From Oscillospiraceae bacterium (GTDB taxonomy: Bacteria > Bacillota > Clostridia > Oscillospirales > Ruminococcaceae), in contig JAITVU010000192.1 of assembly GCA_031285645.1 (NCBI GenBank), positions 1 through 6,238 on the forward strand: a DNA stretch of 6,238 nucleotides, in the 5' to 3' direction. The stretch's first letter is position 1. Every line of letters starts with the position of its first letter. Shown piece after piece: positions 5,472 through 6,238 of the stretch. The position numbers were made by a program, and so were the translations under genes. A model generated the notes under the pieces. The model was not told the DNA's origin. It searched no databases and saw only the letters and a program-made list of their open reading frames with translations.

Positions 5472-6238
5472 ATGAAAGTAACGCTGAGTGACATAGCCAA
5501 GCAGGAGGGCGTCACGCCCGCTACTGTTCAGCGCGCGCTCAAGGGAAGCCCCGGCGTGAGCGAGAAAAAGCGCCGTGAAATCCTGCGCACCGCGGTGCGC
5601 ATGGGCTACAACAAGGACATCAGGCGGAATTTTCGGCGCGTTGCCGTTCTTTTTCCGCGATGGACCGAAGCAAACCGCTATTACCCGAATTATATTTGGC
5701 AGGGTGTTGATCAGTACGCGAAAGAAGCCGGTGATAATTTTGAGCTCCTGAAATCGACATACGAACACCTTGACAGTGAGAGCCAGCTGCTGGCGTTGAG
5801 GACACTTCTCAGCGCGCGACGCGGCGAGTTGGATGGGCTTGTAACCATTGGTTCGCGCAAGCCGGAAATCGTCGCGCTATTTAAAGAATTTGAACAGAGG
5901 GAAATTCCTGTTTCCCTCATGGGTGTGGACCCCGGTGAACACAGGGTTTGCAATGCCCGGCTTGACAACGACATGTCCGGGAGGATGGCTGCCGATCTTT
6001 TGATTGGATTCGGCGCGATCCGCAATCACAGCAGGGTCATTATCTGCGGATACTTCATGGGGATCAGCCAATACGACACATCGCAGGCGTTTGAGCGCCG
6101 TATCTGGGAAAATGGGCTGCATCTGGACATTCTAAAAATTGACAATGACCAGGATCCGCTTATTGTAAAAAACAGGATGAAGTCCGCTCTTAGCGGTGAA
6201 GTTGGCGTCAGCGCCATTTATTCCACCAGTTCCCGCGC
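5472..6238 (+). CDS. LacI-family transcriptional regulator, 3' partial
   Basis: The first 255 codons, with no stop, of a DNA-binding regulator whose 3' end lies beyond the window; family members are usually about 330-350 aa. Residues 4-24 form the LacI helix-turn-helix (TLSDIAKQEGVTPATVQRALKG), followed by SPGVSEKKRREIL and MGY (44-46), the usual end of the headpiece. From about residue 57 (VAVLFP) a periplasmic-binding-protein-like effector domain begins; such domains usually bind sugars or related small molecules. Two oddities: the recognition helix has Gln20 where Ser is usual (TVQRAL instead of TVSRVL), and the link between Tyr46 and Val57 is about 6 residues shorter than in E. coli LacI and lacks the NxxAxxL hinge-helix pattern. 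The start is ATG 5472, with AGGCAGG-like purines (5458-5464) upstream. It probably controls a sugar-uptake or glycoside-use operon to the right. The ligand is not predictable from this part. Confidence 0.9.
   Translation, partial: MKVTLSDIAKQEGVTPATVQRALKGSPGVSEKKRREILRTAVRMGYNKDIRRNFRRVAVLFPRWTEANRYYPNYIWQGVDQYAKEAGDNFELLKSTYEHLDSESQLLALRTLLSARRGELDGLVTIGSRKPEIVALFKEFEQREIPVSLMGVDPGEHRVCNARLDNDMSGRMAADLLIGFGAIRNHSRVIICGYFMGISQYDTSQAFERRIWENGLHLDILKIDNDQDPLIVKNRMKSALSGEVGVSAIYSTSSR

Noticed and set aside
5711..6025. Minus-strand open frames inside the LacI-type gene
   Set aside because: The plus strand encodes an uninterrupted LacI-family protein here; the minus frames lack ribosome binding sites and known domains.

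Overview
The window looks like chromosomal DNA of a low- to mid-GC Gram-positive bacterium, most likely a member of the Clostridia. The reasons are the strong AGGAGG-type ribosome binding sites, the Firmicutes-type MltG with a polar cytoplasmic tail before its membrane anchor, the mltG / U32-protein neighbourhood, and the style of the membrane-bound GGDEF-EAL and LacI-type proteins. The species cannot be named from the sequence. No rRNA, tRNA, CRISPR array or transposase gene was seen.

Layout, left to right, with all genes on the + strand. (1) 2-1168: mltG, endolytic murein transglycosylase, with its 5' end outside the window. (2) 1169-1572: a 404-base gap holding a 13-bp terminator hairpin (1231-1260) and then a 232-bp element (1265-1496) bounded by 9-bp inverted ends and packed with nine hairpins. 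(3) 1573-2802: a U32-family protein of the TrhP/YrrO type, probably a tRNA U34 hydroxylation enzyme. (4) 2803-3042: an AT-rich gap with a good sigma-A promoter candidate and a leader of about 175 nt. (5) 3043-5208: a membrane-anchored c-di-GMP phosphodiesterase with an extracytoplasmic sensor, a degenerate GGDEF domain and an intact EAL domain, ended by a strong terminator (5205-5237) that overlaps its stop codon. (6) 5238-5471: an intergenic stretch with a possible 29-codon small gene (5264-5353), an AT-rich palindrome (5354-5379) and a candidate promoter. (7) 5472-6238: the first 255 codons of a LacI-family repressor that runs off the right edge.

Functionally this is not one pathway. mltG and the U32 gene are a housekeeping pair: in Bacillus subtilis yrrL (mltG), yrrM, yrrN and yrrO are contiguous. 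Here the hairpin-rich element lies where the methyltransferase gene (yrrM/trmR) and first U32 gene (yrrN) would be expected. The GGDEF-EAL gene appears to be a stand-alone unit with its own promoter and terminator, and should lower c-di-GMP in response to an external cue. The LacI-type gene starts a new unit whose targets lie outside the window.

The parts most worth a second look are the hairpin-rich element, the 29-aa small ORF, the altered hinge of the LacI-type protein, and the GGDEF domain that keeps its nucleotide-contact residues but has lost its catalytic Glu.
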